A stretch of DNA of 64,000 nt, taken from Eucommia ulmoides. Taxonomy: Eukaryota > Streptophyta > Magnoliopsida > Garryales > Eucommiaceae. The position numbers and the translations under genes were made by a program. Under the pieces are notes generated by a model that did not search any database, was not told where the DNA came from, and saw nothing but the letters and a program-made list of their open reading frames with translations. How positions within the stretch are numbered: the stretch's first letter is position 1; every line of letters begins with the position of its first letter. Shown here piece by piece: positions 45,461 to 56,710 of the stretch. The stretch lies in NCBI GenBank assembly GCA_016647705.1, contig CM028333.1:20950243-21014242 (forward strand), written 5' to 3'.

Positions 45461-47167
45461 ATGCGGCGTAGTCAACGTATTGCTAAACAGAAAGAGGAAA
45501 AATCTGCCGCTATGGCCAGGGGACGTGAAAATGTTTCGCAAGCACTTCAGCCTCCAGCACTTCAGCCTCCGGAGCATGAGAGGCCACAGCGAGTCCTTAG
45601 GGACTATTATCGGCCACTCATGTTGGACAACTATTTAGGGATCCGTAGGCAGCCGATCCAGGCAAATAACTTCGAATTGAAGCCTGCCCTAATCAATATG
45701 GTTCAGCAAAACCAGTATGGCAGGAACCTTCACGAAGACCCCAACGTACACTTGGCAATATTTCTTGAGATCTGTGACACCGTCAAGATTAATGGAGTTG
45801 CTGAAGATGTTATAAGGTTGAGGTTATTTCCGTTCTCCTTACGAGATAGAGCAAGGGGATGGTTTTAGTCAATTCAACCGGGGAGCATTAATACTTGGGA
45901 GGACCTTACACAAAGGTTCCTCACTAAATTCTTTCCACCTTCGAAGACTTCTTCACTCCGAGGCGAGATTGCGCAGTTTCGCCAGAGAGATTTTGAGCCG
46001 TTATTTGAGGCATGGGAGAGATTTAAGGACTTATTGAGAAGGTGCCCCCAACACGGTTATCAAGATTGGTTTCAAACCCAATTATTTTATAATGGGTTGG
46101 ATGGCCAGACTAGAATGATAGTCGATGCAGCCTCAGGGGGATTGTTGTTGTCCAAAACCCCTATCGAAGAAAATGCATTATTGGAAGAAATGGCGGCTAA
46201 TAATTATCAATAGCCGAATGAGAGAAACACGGGAAGATGGGTCGCTTCTATCCAAGAATCTGACCATATTGCAATGTTATCGGCCCAAGTGTCCAAGCTC
46301 TCAGATCAATTAGTCGCCTTGTCTACAAAAAGAGCTTTGTCGAGTCAAGGGGAGGAGATAGCAGTAAGTTGTTCTCAATCCAGATTGGATAACGAGTTCG
46401 AGGAATGCCATTTTCTAAACAACCGTGCCTACACTTTCAGGCCGGCTACCAACATTCCGACTCATTACAATCCTGGACTTTGCAACCATGAGAACTTCTC
46501 ATATGCTAATAATCAGAATGCTTTGCGGCCACCTTTGGGTTATGGAAATCAAGCTTCAGGATATCCTATGCAATCTAATCGTCCAATGCAACAACCACCA
46601 ATGCATAATCCGAAGTCAAATTTAGATAAGGTTTTGGGTTCATTTATGAAGGAGACGCAGACTATGATACGTGAGACACATAATCGGCTGAACAAACATG
46701 AAACACGGCTGGACTCTATTGATACCACTTGTACAAACACTAATGCCACGGTGAAGGCTTTAGGGACTCAAATCGCGCAACTTGCTAGGGCCATTCAAGA
46801 ACAACAAAAGGGGAAGTTTCCAAGCAACACGAAAACTAACCCTCGGGAATGCAAGGCGATTAAGTTGAGGAGTGGAAGAGACGTGGAAGTGAGAAGGCCT
46901 ATGGAAACCGAGCCGGGAGTGAGTCGTGAGTTTCCGCATGTTGAACCAAGAACTAGTGCGGAGGAGGAAGTTGAAGCAAAAATCAATGAAGGAAAGGAGA
47001 AGCCGAGTGAATACGTGAATGGGGATAATAACAAAGAGAAAGTCGAGGATAGAAGAAAAGATGAAAGGGTGATACCGGGGCGAGTAACATTTTTAGAGAA
47101 TCCCCCGATTCTAGCAACCCCATTGCCATATCCTCAAACATTCCAAAAGAGGAAGTTGGATGCCTAA
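45461..47167 (+). pseudogene. Athila gag
   Basis: The ATG at 45461 opens RRSQRIAKQKEEK, followed by the Athila capsid start (ANNFELKPALINMVQQNQYG, HLAIFLEICDTVKINGV, RLRLFPFSLRDRA). The same frame runs to 47167 with internal TAG stops at 45866 and 46211. The region to about 46210 is the capsid domain. After it come helices (LEEEMAANNYQ-like, LDSIDTTCTNTNATV, LGTQIAQLARAI) and a charged linker toward protease. No zinc knuckle is visible, as is usual for Athila. Gag assembles the particle. The first two stops lie where related Gags have Gln and Trp. Confidence 0.85.
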
Positions 47168-48061
47168 TTTGAGAAATTTTTTGAAATCTTCAAGAAAATC
47201 CACATCAACATACCTTTTGTGGATGCATTAGAACAAATGCCCAACTATGGCAAGTTTTTGAAGGACATCATGACAAAGAAGAGGAAGTTGGAGGATTACG
47301 AAATGGTGAAGCTAACTGAGGAGTGTAGTGTAATACTACAAAGAAAGTTACCTAACAAATTAAAGGATCCCGGTAGTTTCACAATTCCGTGTACTATCGG
47401 GAAATCTCATTTTGATAGGGCGCTTTGTGATCTTGGGGCGAGTATTAATTTGATGCCTTCTTCCATTTATCGGAAGTTAGGACTTGGAAGTGCAAAGCCG
47501 ACAACGATCTCTTTTCAAATGGCGGATCGTTCATTAACCTATCCGAAAGGTATCATTGAGGATGTGCTAGTGAAGGTAGATAAATGCATATTTCCGGTGG
47601 ATTTCGTTGTGCTTGAAATGGAAGAAGATAGAGAAATCCCGATCATCTTGGGAAGACTTTTCCTTGCAACGGAAAAGGCCTTGATTGATGTGCATAACGG
47701 AAATCTGACGTTAAGAGTCAATGATGAAGAGATAAGGTTCAACATCTTTAGAACTATGAACTTTTTGGATGAACCTCTCAATTGCAATCGAGTTGACGTT
47801 GTGGACTCTTGCGTGAGGGAGTTATTTCTTGCAACTATGGAGATGGATTCATTAGAGCATATACTCACCAATTCCTTATCTATGGGGGATCTTGGTGAAG
47901 AAGGCTCTACCATGGAACTTGAGGTTATGGACTACGTGCTGACTTTGGATGCTCAATCTAAAGACGTAGAAGATCCTATTCATGTGGCGAAGATTGAAGA
48001 AGTTGAAAACTCTCCCGACGGATCAAATTCGCCTTATGGTGGGTTATTACTCAAGCAATAA
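47168..48061 (+). pseudogene. Athila aspartic protease region
   Basis: In frame with gag after the TAA at 47165. It begins FEKFFEIFKKIHINIPFVDA and the EQMPNYGKFLKDI linker typical of Athila. The protease core follows with the active-site motif LCDLGASINLMP (about 47425-47460) and flap-to-C-terminal motif IPIILGRLFLATEKALIDV. The active-site Asp-Leu-Gly-Ala is intact. It ends at a TAA (48059-48061), but the same frame continues into RT, so that stop is a mutation rather than a gene end. Confidence 0.85.
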
Positions 48062-49570
48062 CCGGAACACCTTCGGTATATATTTTTGGGAGAGAATTTA
48101 ACCGATCCGGTTATAATTTCATCAACTCTGATGGAAGAAGAGGAGAGTAAGTTGCTGAGAATCTTGAAGAGGCACCGATCTGCTTTTGCGTGGTCTATTT
48201 CGGATATCAAAGGAATTAGCCCCTCAGTTTGTATGCATAAGATTTTGATGGAGGATGAGTTCAAACCCTCTATTGAACATCAACGGTGGCTAAATTCGAC
48301 TATGAAGGAAGTGGTGAGAGTGGAGGTGTTGAAGCTCTTGAATGCGAGAATTATATACTTTATATCCGATAGTGAGTGGGTTAGCCCGGTGCAAGTGGTG
48401 CCCAAGAAAGGAGGTATGACGGTGGTGAAAAATGAGAAGGATGACCTTATTCCTATTCGGACCATCACGGGATGGCGTGTATGCATTGATTATAGAAGAT
48501 TGAATAAGGCGACGAGGAATGATCATTTTCCTCTTCTTTTCATTGACTAAATGCTAGATCGATTAGCCGGATATGAGTACTATTGCTTTCTTGATGGCTA
48601 TTCAGGTTACAATCAAATAGCCATTGCACCGGAGGACCAAGAGAAGACTACTTTCACATGCTCATATGGAACATTTACTTATCGACGTATGCCGTATGGC
48701 CTTTGCAATGTACCAGCAACTTTCCAACGGTGTATGAAGGCAATATTTTCTTATTTGGTGGAGGAGAAAATAAAAATCTTCATGGATGACTTCTCAGTCT
48801 TTGGGTCGTCCTTTGATCACTGTCTCTACAATCTGGCGCTTGTTCTTGACCGATGTGAGGAGAAGAATTGGTTCTAAATTGGGAGAAGTGCCACTTTATG
48901 GTTAAAGAGGGGATCATATTAGGTCATCGAGTCTCTTCCAAGGGGCTTGAGGTGGACCGAGCAAAGATTGAAACGATTGAGAAGCTTCTGCCACCGATTA
49001 ATGTGAAAGGAGTTCGAAGTTTCTTGGGGCATACTGGCTTTTACCGGTGCTTTATCAAGGAATTCTCGAAGACGGTGAAGCCGTTATGTCACCTTCTTGA
49101 GAAAGATACCTTATTTGAATTCAATGAGGCTTGCATGGAGGCTTTCAAGGCAATAAAAGAGAAGTTGATCACGGCTCCAATAATGGTCGCTCCGGATTGG
49201 GAAATGCCATTTGAGATAATGTGTGATGCGAGTGACTATGCCGTTGGCGCGGTGTTAGGCCAACAGAAGGAGAAGATCTTCCGCTCAATCTATTATGCAA
49301 GTAAGACATTGAATGATGCCCAGGAGAATTACACCACGATTGAGAAAGAAATGCTAGTGGTGGTCTTTGCTTGTGATAAGTTCCGGTCTTATATCATTGG
49401 GTCAAAAGTGATCGTCTACACGGATCACGCGGCTATCCGGTACTTATTTACAAAGAAAGATGCCAAGCTGAGATTGATAAGGTGGATTCTTCTATTGCAA
49501 GAGTTTGATGCTGAAATAAGGGACAAAAATGGGAGTGAGAACGTTGTTGCTAACTATTTGTCGAGGTTGA
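48062..49570 (+). pseudogene. Athila reverse transcriptase and RNase H
   Basis: Continues the same frame: FAWSISDIKGISPSVCMHKI, VQVVPKKGGMTVVKNEKDDL, WRVCIDYRRLNKATR, FLDGYSGYNQIAIAPEDQEK, MPYGLCNVPATFQRCM and the catalytic FMDD (IKIFMDDFSVFG, about 48775-48800). A TAA at 48548 and a one-base deletion near 48868 break it. After the shift come [17 protein letters not shown] and RNase H with [32 protein letters not shown] and [11 protein letters not shown]. The polymerase and RNase H active residues are therefore present although the frame is broken. Confidence 0.9.
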
Positions 49571-50930
49571 TTCAAGAAGACGTTGGTGAGAAGTCTAGCA
49601 TCACGGAAGTGTTCCCTGATAAACAATTATTTTCAATGGAAAATGCACTTTTGTGGTATACGAACATTGTTAATTATCTTGCATGTGACGTGTTACCACC
49701 TGAGTTGATGGGAGCCCAAAGGAAGAAATTTCTTTTTGATGTAAAGTATTATCTATGGGACGAGCCATTGCTATTCAAGAAATGTGCTGATCAGGTGATT
49801 CGGAGATACATTCCGGAGGAGGAAATGGCTAGTATTCTCTACCATTGCCATTCATCACCTTGTGGCGGCCATTTTGGTGCGACTCGCACAGCATCGAAAG
49901 TACTTCAATCAGGTTTTTACTAGCCTTCTTTGTTTAAAGATTCATATACGTTTGTGAAAACCTATGATAGATGTCAAAGGGTGGGTAACGTATCGAGAAG
50001 GTATGAATTGCCACTGACGTTAATTCTTGAGCTTGAGTTGTTTGATATGTGGGGCGTAGATTTTATGGGGCCATTTCCGCCGTATTTGGTAAGGAGTATA
50101 TTCTGTTAGCGGTGGACTATGTGTCTAAATGGGTCGAGGCCGTAGCAACACCTACCAATGAAGCCAAAGTGGTTTTGAAGTTCCTTCAGCACAATGTCAT
50201 GACACGATTCGGGACACCTCGAGCCTTAATCAGTAATGAAAGAATTCACTTTTGTAACAAAATGCTAAACGCTTTGTTGGCAAAGTATGGGGTTCGACAC
50301 ATGGTGGCGCTACCATACCACCCACAGACAAATGGCCAAGCTAAAGTTTTAAACCTAGAAATCAAGCTAATTCTGGAGAAAACGGTTCATACTAATCGCA
50401 AGGATTGGGTAGTGAAGCTTGACGATGCTTTATGGGCTTATCGCACGGCTTTTAAGACACCGATCAGCATATCGCCGTATCGATTGGTGTTTGGGAAAGC
50501 ATGTCATTTGCCCATTGAATTAGAGCATCGTGCATTCTGGGCGATTAAGAAACTCAATTTTGACATAAAAGCTTCTGGTGCGCAACGTCTCCTCCAATTG
50601 AATGAAATGGAGGAATTCCGGCACGAGGCTTATGAGAATGCCAAGCTTTACAAAGATAAAACGAAGAGGTGGCATAATAAAATGATAGTCCTGAGGGAGT
50701 TCAATCCGGGCCAACATGTTTTATTGTTTAACTCAAGGCTGAGACTCTTTCCTGGAAAGTTGAAGTCCCGATGGTTTAGACCGTTCCGGATCAAGCATAT
50801 TTATCCATTTGGTACTATCGAGCTAGAAGGCAAAGATGGACGAACTTTCCGAGTCAACGGGGAGCGGATTAAGCACTACTTCAAGGATGAAGAGCGAGTT
50901 GTGGAGAATATCTCCCTCATTGAAGGATAG
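49571..50930 (+). pseudogene. Athila integrase
   Basis: The zinc-binding region is partly lost ([14 protein letters not shown], then YDRCQRV, whose first Cys is Tyr). A TAG at 49921 and a frameshift near 50085 interrupt it. In the core the first Asp (GVDFMGPF) remains, but the second reads [10 protein letters not shown] (Asp replaced by Asn) and the Glu reads NGQAKVLN (Glu replaced by Lys). Two of three catalytic residues are thus gone. The C-terminal part is well preserved ([33 protein letters not shown]) to the TAG at 50928-50930. Confidence 0.85.
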
Positions 50931-51189
50931 AGCCGGAATTCATCAACGTCCATGCTAGGGACGTAAAACCAAGCAACATATTTTGATATGTCATCGAGGG
51001 TAATGTATATTCTCAACTTTTATATAAATTACTTTTTAGAGATCATATTGATCTCGTAATACTATTTTTTTGTGGTGAATTGATGAGGCTAGACACTTAG
51101 GATTGATTTGCATGCTAAAACTCATTTGAGGAATGAAGAGGAAATAAGAGGTGTAGAGAAAAAATGTGAAAACCTGAAGGAATCCAGCT

Positions 51190-51606
51190 AAAGTCCACAC
51201 TGGCGTAAATTTGCCTAGGCAGAAAAACCACCACCCAGGCAAAAATTGGACAAAAAGGCTGAGGAAACATACTGGCGTAAATTCGCCTAGGCGGAAAAAA
51301 CCACCACCTAGGCAAAAATAGGAAGCAAAAAGCTTGAATTTATACACTGCTGTAATTTCGCCCAGGTGGTAAAACCACCGCCTAGGCGGAAAATTGAAGA
51401 AAAGTTGAGCTCCTACACTGGTGTGGATTCGCTCAGGTGGAAAACCCACCGCTTAAGCGGATTTACAACGAAATCAGGGGTTTCACACTAATGTAAACTC
51501 GCCCAGGCGGAAAAACCACCGCCTAGGAGAATTAAGACCAAAAGGTTTTAAAAAGAAAAAGGCGCTACTTCGCCTAGGCGGAAAAACCACCGCCTAGGCG
51601 AATTCA
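51190..51606. repeat. CCTAGG palindrome array between pol and the third ORF
   Basis: About six pairs of units, best preserved at 51570-51602 (TTCGCCTAGGCGGAAAAACC then ACCGCCTAGGCGAA). Each pair is itself an inverted repeat with a short A-rich loop. Spacers between pairs end in ACACTGG(C/T)GTAAATT or similar, giving a period of about 75-80 bp. The motif is the same as in the element's LTRs, but the spacer sequence differs. Confidence 0.9.
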
Positions 51607-52259
51607 CGCGAGCCTTGTTTTAAAACGCACAGTCCTCTTCGCAAACGGCATTTCCCTCCTAAAAATTTCAAGAAACCTCTCAACTTCACCATCCCAAATT
51701 CCTTCCTCCCATTAAATATTCATTCTATATTTCTAAAAACTTGGATTTTCACCAAGAATCTTCGTCCAAATGTGGAATTCCTCTTCCCATTCTCGAAAAT
51801 TAGGGTTTGAACGGTGAAACAGTGCGAAATCGCCATTCTCCAGTGATTTGATCAAAATTTTTCAACAAGTGTCAATGATCCTATTTTTCATTTAGTTGTT
51901 GAAATATTTGCTTCATTTACTCATTTATTTCAAAAATCATTGGATTTGATTAGAACCCTAAACCCTTTTAAACCCTAAGTTGCGGTTTTCATGCTATTTG
52001 GGATTGAGGAATGATAAATGGTAAACCCTATCATGTTTTTGTGTTGATATACAATGTGAATCATTTAGTTTGCGCTACATTGTGACAAAAATGTGATTTG
52101 ATTATGGTTGGTGGGATATCTTGTGAGATTTGTATCGTTTGGCTTTGGTTGGCATATGTTTGATAAAATAGGGCATTGTGTGTTCGCTGACAAGGATTTG
52201 AATTGCTTGTTCTATTGTTATTATTGTGGTTGGTGTTGTGATTTTGATTTACAGGGAAA
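51607..52259 (+). other. Leader before the Athila third ORF
   Basis: No coding frame. It is pyrimidine-rich and AT-rich, ending in a splice-acceptor-like tract TTTTGATTTACAGG just before the ATG at 52260. Athila third ORFs are thought to be expressed from a spliced or separate transcript; no donor site was identified here. Confidence 0.45.
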
Positions 52260-53363
52260 ATGGCAAAGCGCCGTGCTGCCAAGCAACCACGAACAGACGA
52301 ACCTCCGCCTGCTTCGAAATTACAACTCCCTCAAATTTGTTTTAAAGCAGGCTGAGGACCGATACAAAGAGAATGAAAGTAAGCGGCCTAGCATCCATCA
52401 GAGGGGGTTCTGACCTTTGATTGAACTCCCGGAAGAAATCAGGACTGTTATTCTACAAAGACGATGGGAACAGTTCTGTGCTCCACCCGCAACAGGAGAG
52501 TTGGCCCTTGTACGAGAATTTTATGCAAACATTGCGGAGGCCACGGGATTTCAAATAAGGGTCTGAAACATTCTCGTTCTGTTCAGTGTCGATTATTTCA
52601 ATGAATTGCTGGGATTGGAGGGCCCGAAGCCTCCAGAGATTTATCCGATGCCGCCACACCGACTATGAGTGCAGTGATTCAGATCCTGACGATGGGAAAT
52701 GCCCAGTGGACGAACACATGGCAAGGTCAGACAATCTTCAAGTCTCGGTTTCTTAAACCGATCCCAAAGATTTGGCATTCATTTATCTGCGCTAATCTAC
52801 TCTCGACCACCCATGTGTCCGATGTGTCCAAGGAGCGAGCGTTTATACTCTACGGCATTGATAGAGGGACGCCCGTTAATGTCGGCTGACACATTTATTC
52901 TTCTATAATTCATACTGCCAGGACGAAGAAGGGTGGCCTTCCTTTTCCTTCCTTCCTCACCGCGCTCTTTCAACGAGCCGGAGTTCATATCACGTCCACA
53001 AGCCCCTTTCCACTTGTAATGCCACTAGATCTTGCAATGATTAACAGGGTATGGAAAGGCAGACCAAGTGAAAGAGAAGAGGGTCAGGAAGAGGAAGAAG
53101 CCGGCCCTTTGGAGCCACCGACGCCTTCAACCAGCCGCGGCCAACTTATCCAAATTTCATGAGATGTCCGTAGTCTACAGTCCGATATGAGCCAACATCA
53201 AGCTAATTTGGATCGGATGGAGAACTACATGGATTCCTATATCTGGCAACAAGATCAAAACCAAAGATTTATATTCGAACATCTCGGAATCGACATGGCG
53301 CGTTATACGCCGGTGCCGCCTTCCAAGACTGATGAGTCGCCTCCGCCATCTCCTCCACAATAA
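52260..53363 (+). pseudogene. Athila third ORF (plant 'transposon protein' domain)
   Basis: Begins MAKRRAAKQPRTDEPPP, shifts frame near 52330 (KQAEDRYKENESKRPSIHQR), and continues with ELPEEIRTVILQRRWEQFCA, ELALVREFYANIAEATGF and VDYFNELLGLEG. After a second shift at about 52665 come FLKPIPKIWHSFICANLL, GLPFPSFLTALFQRAGVHI and LVMPLDLAMINRVW. These match the 'putative plant transposon protein' domain found in Athila and relatives (PF20167-like), sometimes called env-like. A charged tail and a helix (QSDMSQHQANLDRMENYM) end at 53363. Stops occur at about 52565, 52667, 52887 and 53160. No signal peptide or clear transmembrane segment is seen. The role is unknown. Confidence 0.75.
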
Positions 53364-55092
53364 ACGATAGGAGGTTAGACTTGTATGTATTCCCTCCTAG
53401 GTATGTGTCCACCCCAGTTTTTCATACATATTTGTCTATTCTGCTATTGGGTTTACTGCTTAGGCAGTGACGACACTGCCTCGTTCAAGTTTGGGGGTAT
53501 ACGATATGCAATGCAAGCATGTAGTTTTTTGTTTTTTTGGGGGGGGATATGAAGGATAAAAAAAATTTGATGTAAAAAGGGACAAAATCCTTTTTGTGTA
53601 CAAATTGTAGTTTATAATGATATTAATGTTAATTTTTTTTGTAAATTTTGAAATTCTTTTTGTTATGCATGTGTAATGTTTAGCTATGCATGTGTAAGGA
53701 TCATTAGTATAATCAATGTTAGTTAGTAGAATTAAAGTAGATTTGTTAATAAATATAGTTGTACGTGCATGCTGAGTTTTTGAGTTCGTCCGAACCATGT
53801 CCCGATGATGAAACTTACACCCTAAATTGCATATTGAGGTAGGGGGTAATGCCATTCACGTGTGTTTTGTGTGCTTAGCATGTTGATTAGGTGAAAATTG
53901 TTTTGATCCTAAATCGCACGATCGTATAAACTCATTATATAACTAGTTGAACGATTTGACGCCGATTATTCAGTAATAAGTTCATGACAGAAATGAGAAA
54001 TCTAGAACTTGACTGGGGGAGGCTTGAGGCAAAATTATAGGTAAGGTAATTCCGGAGGCATGATATAGGCCTTTATTTTCATCGCTTGAACCGTTTGAAA
54101 CTAACCTGAAAGTTATTCCCTCGTTCTCCTGTCAAAGCCATAAAAAAAAAAGGAAAAAAAAAGAAAAAAAATAAATAAATTCACTTTGAACTTGTTTCTA
54201 TACTTTAACCAAATAAATCTTTTAGAACCATTGTTGCTAGGAATAAAAGTGGAAATTGAGTGAAAACAAGTAGCATTAGATTATGCTAACTTGAAGCGGG
54301 TAATCGGGGTTTCAGTTTAAAATGTTTTTGGTTAAGTATAAGAGTATTCACTTGTCAATCCTTTAGTTGTATTAACATGTCCCTAAAATTGTATAAATTT
54401 GAATAAGTTTGGGGGTATGTGTAAAAAAAACAAACAAAAAAACAACCTATGTGAATATAATGTTTAATTTCGGTTGTTGTGACAAATGAATACAAGTTTA
54501 CTAAATCTTGTTCAGGGTAATATCTTCAAAGATAAGGGGGTTATAAGAGAGATTTAGCGACATGCATTTGTACCTCGGGTATCGTTAAAATTATAACGAA
54601 TTTCTATTTCTACGATACCCTTGGCCGTTCTCCAAAGTCAAACCAAGCCCTATTGACCTCGGTGAATGTCCGAACCTACATTAGTGGATAGTTGATCCTA
54701 GTCAAGCATATGGATTTCCTAAATGTTTTAACAAGTTTAAGTCATGACCTTATTCATTGAATAATCCAATCCGGTGTTTGATTAGTTATATATCCAAGTT
54801 CTCTCACACACACATTTCAATAGGATCTAAAATGATTTTAACTGATATTGATTGTTGAAATTCTGGAACACCACGTGGTGTGTGTTATTCCTTAACCGGA
54901 TCTGATTACGGGTTGTTGAGGGAAGAATAGCATCGTTTCTTTGACTAAACTTGAATCTCACAGGTGTGTACTTCTTATTTGTTAATGATCACATATTTGT
55001 AGTTTAGAATGTAGCTAATTAGTGTAGTTAGTGTTATTTAGCATTAGGGTATTTTACTCGAGGACTAGCAAAATTCCAAGTTTGGGGGTATT
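53364..55092 (+). other. Noncoding tail of the Athila element with three PPT-like motifs
   Basis: No gene. The 14-mer AAGTTTGGGGGTAT occurs at 53487-53500, 54405-54418 and 55078-55091; the last is the functional polypurine tract beside the LTR. The tail resembles N1's interior and the tails of C and D, for example the ACATTAGTGGATAG block at about 54679 and AACACCACGTGGTG at about 54868. Confidence 0.8.
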
Positions 55093-56705
55093 TGATAGGT
55101 GTAAAATACCTATCTAATTTTAAACCAAATTTGCCAGTTTTCGAGTATTTTATTGGAGTTTGAATACCTTTTTAGCTGTTTTTATTAATCACGAGAAGGG
55201 AAGTAAACAGTCAGCAAACCGAGCGAAATGGTGGAGAAAATGGTAGCCAAAAAGATAAAAAAAATGAGGTTTCAAAGAACAGTGTAATTCCGCCTAGGCG
55301 AAGTATCCACCGCTTAGGCGGAAATTCATCAGAAAGTTGCAAAAGCTGAAGAGTTGAAATCCGCCTAGGCAAAGTTTTCACCACTTAGGCGGAAATCCGT
55401 CAGAAGGTTGCAAGGGCTGAAGTATCAAAATCCGCCTAGGCGAAGTTTCCACCGCCTAGGCGGAAATCCATTAGAACGCTGGAAGTGCTGAACTGCTGGA
55501 AGAGCTACACTGCTGTAAATCCGCCTATGCGAAGTAGCTACCTCCTAGGCGGAAATCCGTCAGAAAGAAAGGGGGCCCAAGAAGTTAGTCCTCCGCCTAG
55601 GCAAAGAAACCATCGCCTAGGCAGAATTCTAACCGACTTAAACTCTGCCTAGGCGAAGATTCTACCGCTTAGGCAGAATTCGCAGAACAACCCAAAATAT
55701 CTGTTTAGATATTTTTGAACCCCTAGGCCTATATATACCCCTTTCCCACGTCTGAAACAAAAAGTTGAAGAACCCTAACCCTAGTAGAAAGCTCTAAAGC
55801 TATATTTTGAAGATCAAGAAGAAGGTTCATCATTCGGACAAAGAAGGATCACTTGTGGATCGATCATTAGCGACAGTGAACCGTTTCACTTCTAGATTTG
55901 ATCGTTTCTCTCTTGTTTTTATCTTTAAAATCACTTTTTCATATCTAATAATGTTGAATCCCTCTTATTTTGTATAGTATATGACTAAGATCTTATAGTA
56001 TTAGTTAAATGTTACTTAGGTGTAGTTGAAATCACGTAATTGTTAAGTTGAATGAATTAGTGTTACTTTAATGTGTTGTTTGTCTAAATCTGATTGTGTT
56101 TACCATTATTCTTGATATTATGATTGTATTGATAAATCGAGAATACGGGGTTTAACACTCGGGAGAGGTAACGCTGGATTCGGACTAGGGTAAATACAAC
56201 GTGACGTTCTAATGACCCGGGAGGGCGTTAGAACGTATGCAATCCATGACGTTGGCTAAAGACTCACGCGACCTAGGGTCGTTAAGGCGTTGAAGGGGAC
56301 TTCTTCGTTGACACGAAGTCGTGTAATTCCTCGTCTTACACTCGGGAGAGGTAGCGGAGGAGTTATTGATACAGAGATTGTCGGAATAGATAGAAAACCA
56401 TTATAGCTAACTTAATGACTTCGATTATGCATTATGTAAAAGAAATCAATGCCTAAGAATTAGTGTAATTAGAACTAACTTCATAATTGTCGTTTATCTT
56501 AGTATATTAAATAGAAAACAAACAAAATTTGATTAGTCGAGATAATATGAAACTATTGAATTTGCAATACTCAACCGAATTACTTGCCAGTCCCAGTGGA
56601 ACGATATCCGATCTTACAAGATCCATTATATTAAAATTAGATCTCGTACACTTGCGAGTAGTCCAATTACCGTGAGGAGGATGGTTGTGAATCCTCGCGC
56701 ATACA
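55093..56705 (+). repeat. 3' LTR of the Athila element
   Basis: 1613 bp, TGATAGGTGTAAAATACC...GCGCATACA, followed by TAGAT. It matches the 5' copy throughout, with the palindrome array at 55288-55675 and TATA box at about 55731. Differences from the 5' copy include many C-to-T and G-to-A changes. Confidence 0.9.
55288..55675. repeat. CCTAGG palindrome array in Athila 3' LTR
   Basis: Same five pairs as at 43888-44275. Different units have decayed in the two copies: for example the unit near 55378 reads CACTTAGGCGG, whereas the 5' counterpart reads CTGCCTAGGTGG. The original units were therefore more uniform. Confidence 0.9.
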
Positions 56706-56710
56706 TAGAT

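Larger units (their letters stand above)
43694..56705 (+). mobile_element. Full-length Athila-lineage Ty3/Gypsy element nested in H
   Basis: 13,012 bp with LTRs at 43694-45305 and 55093-56705 and exact TAGAT duplications at 43689-43693 and 56706-56710. Order: PBS (tRNA-Asp type), gag, protease, RT, RNase H, integrase in what was one long frame, a palindrome array, a third ORF, a long noncoding tail, PPT. The LTRs are similar but clearly diverged (about nine differences in the first 145 bp by eye). Six in-frame stops, two frameshifts and lost integrase residues make it inactive. Confidence 0.9.

Noticed and set aside
13600-50930. Retroelement genes as functional, domesticated host genes
   Set aside because: Every pol region has several stops, frameshifts and lost active-site residues, and each sits between its own LTRs. 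No sign of domestication.
51036-51449. 137-codon minus-strand frame after Athila pol
   Set aside because: Lies over the palindrome array; the PPRRW/FLPG-like repeats are translated palindrome units.
8005-55675. Regularly spaced palindromic repeats resembling a CRISPR array
   Set aside because: Spacers are conserved between LTR copies, the host is a plant, repeats are 10-16 bp and imperfect, and no cas genes exist. They are parts of LTR retrotransposons.
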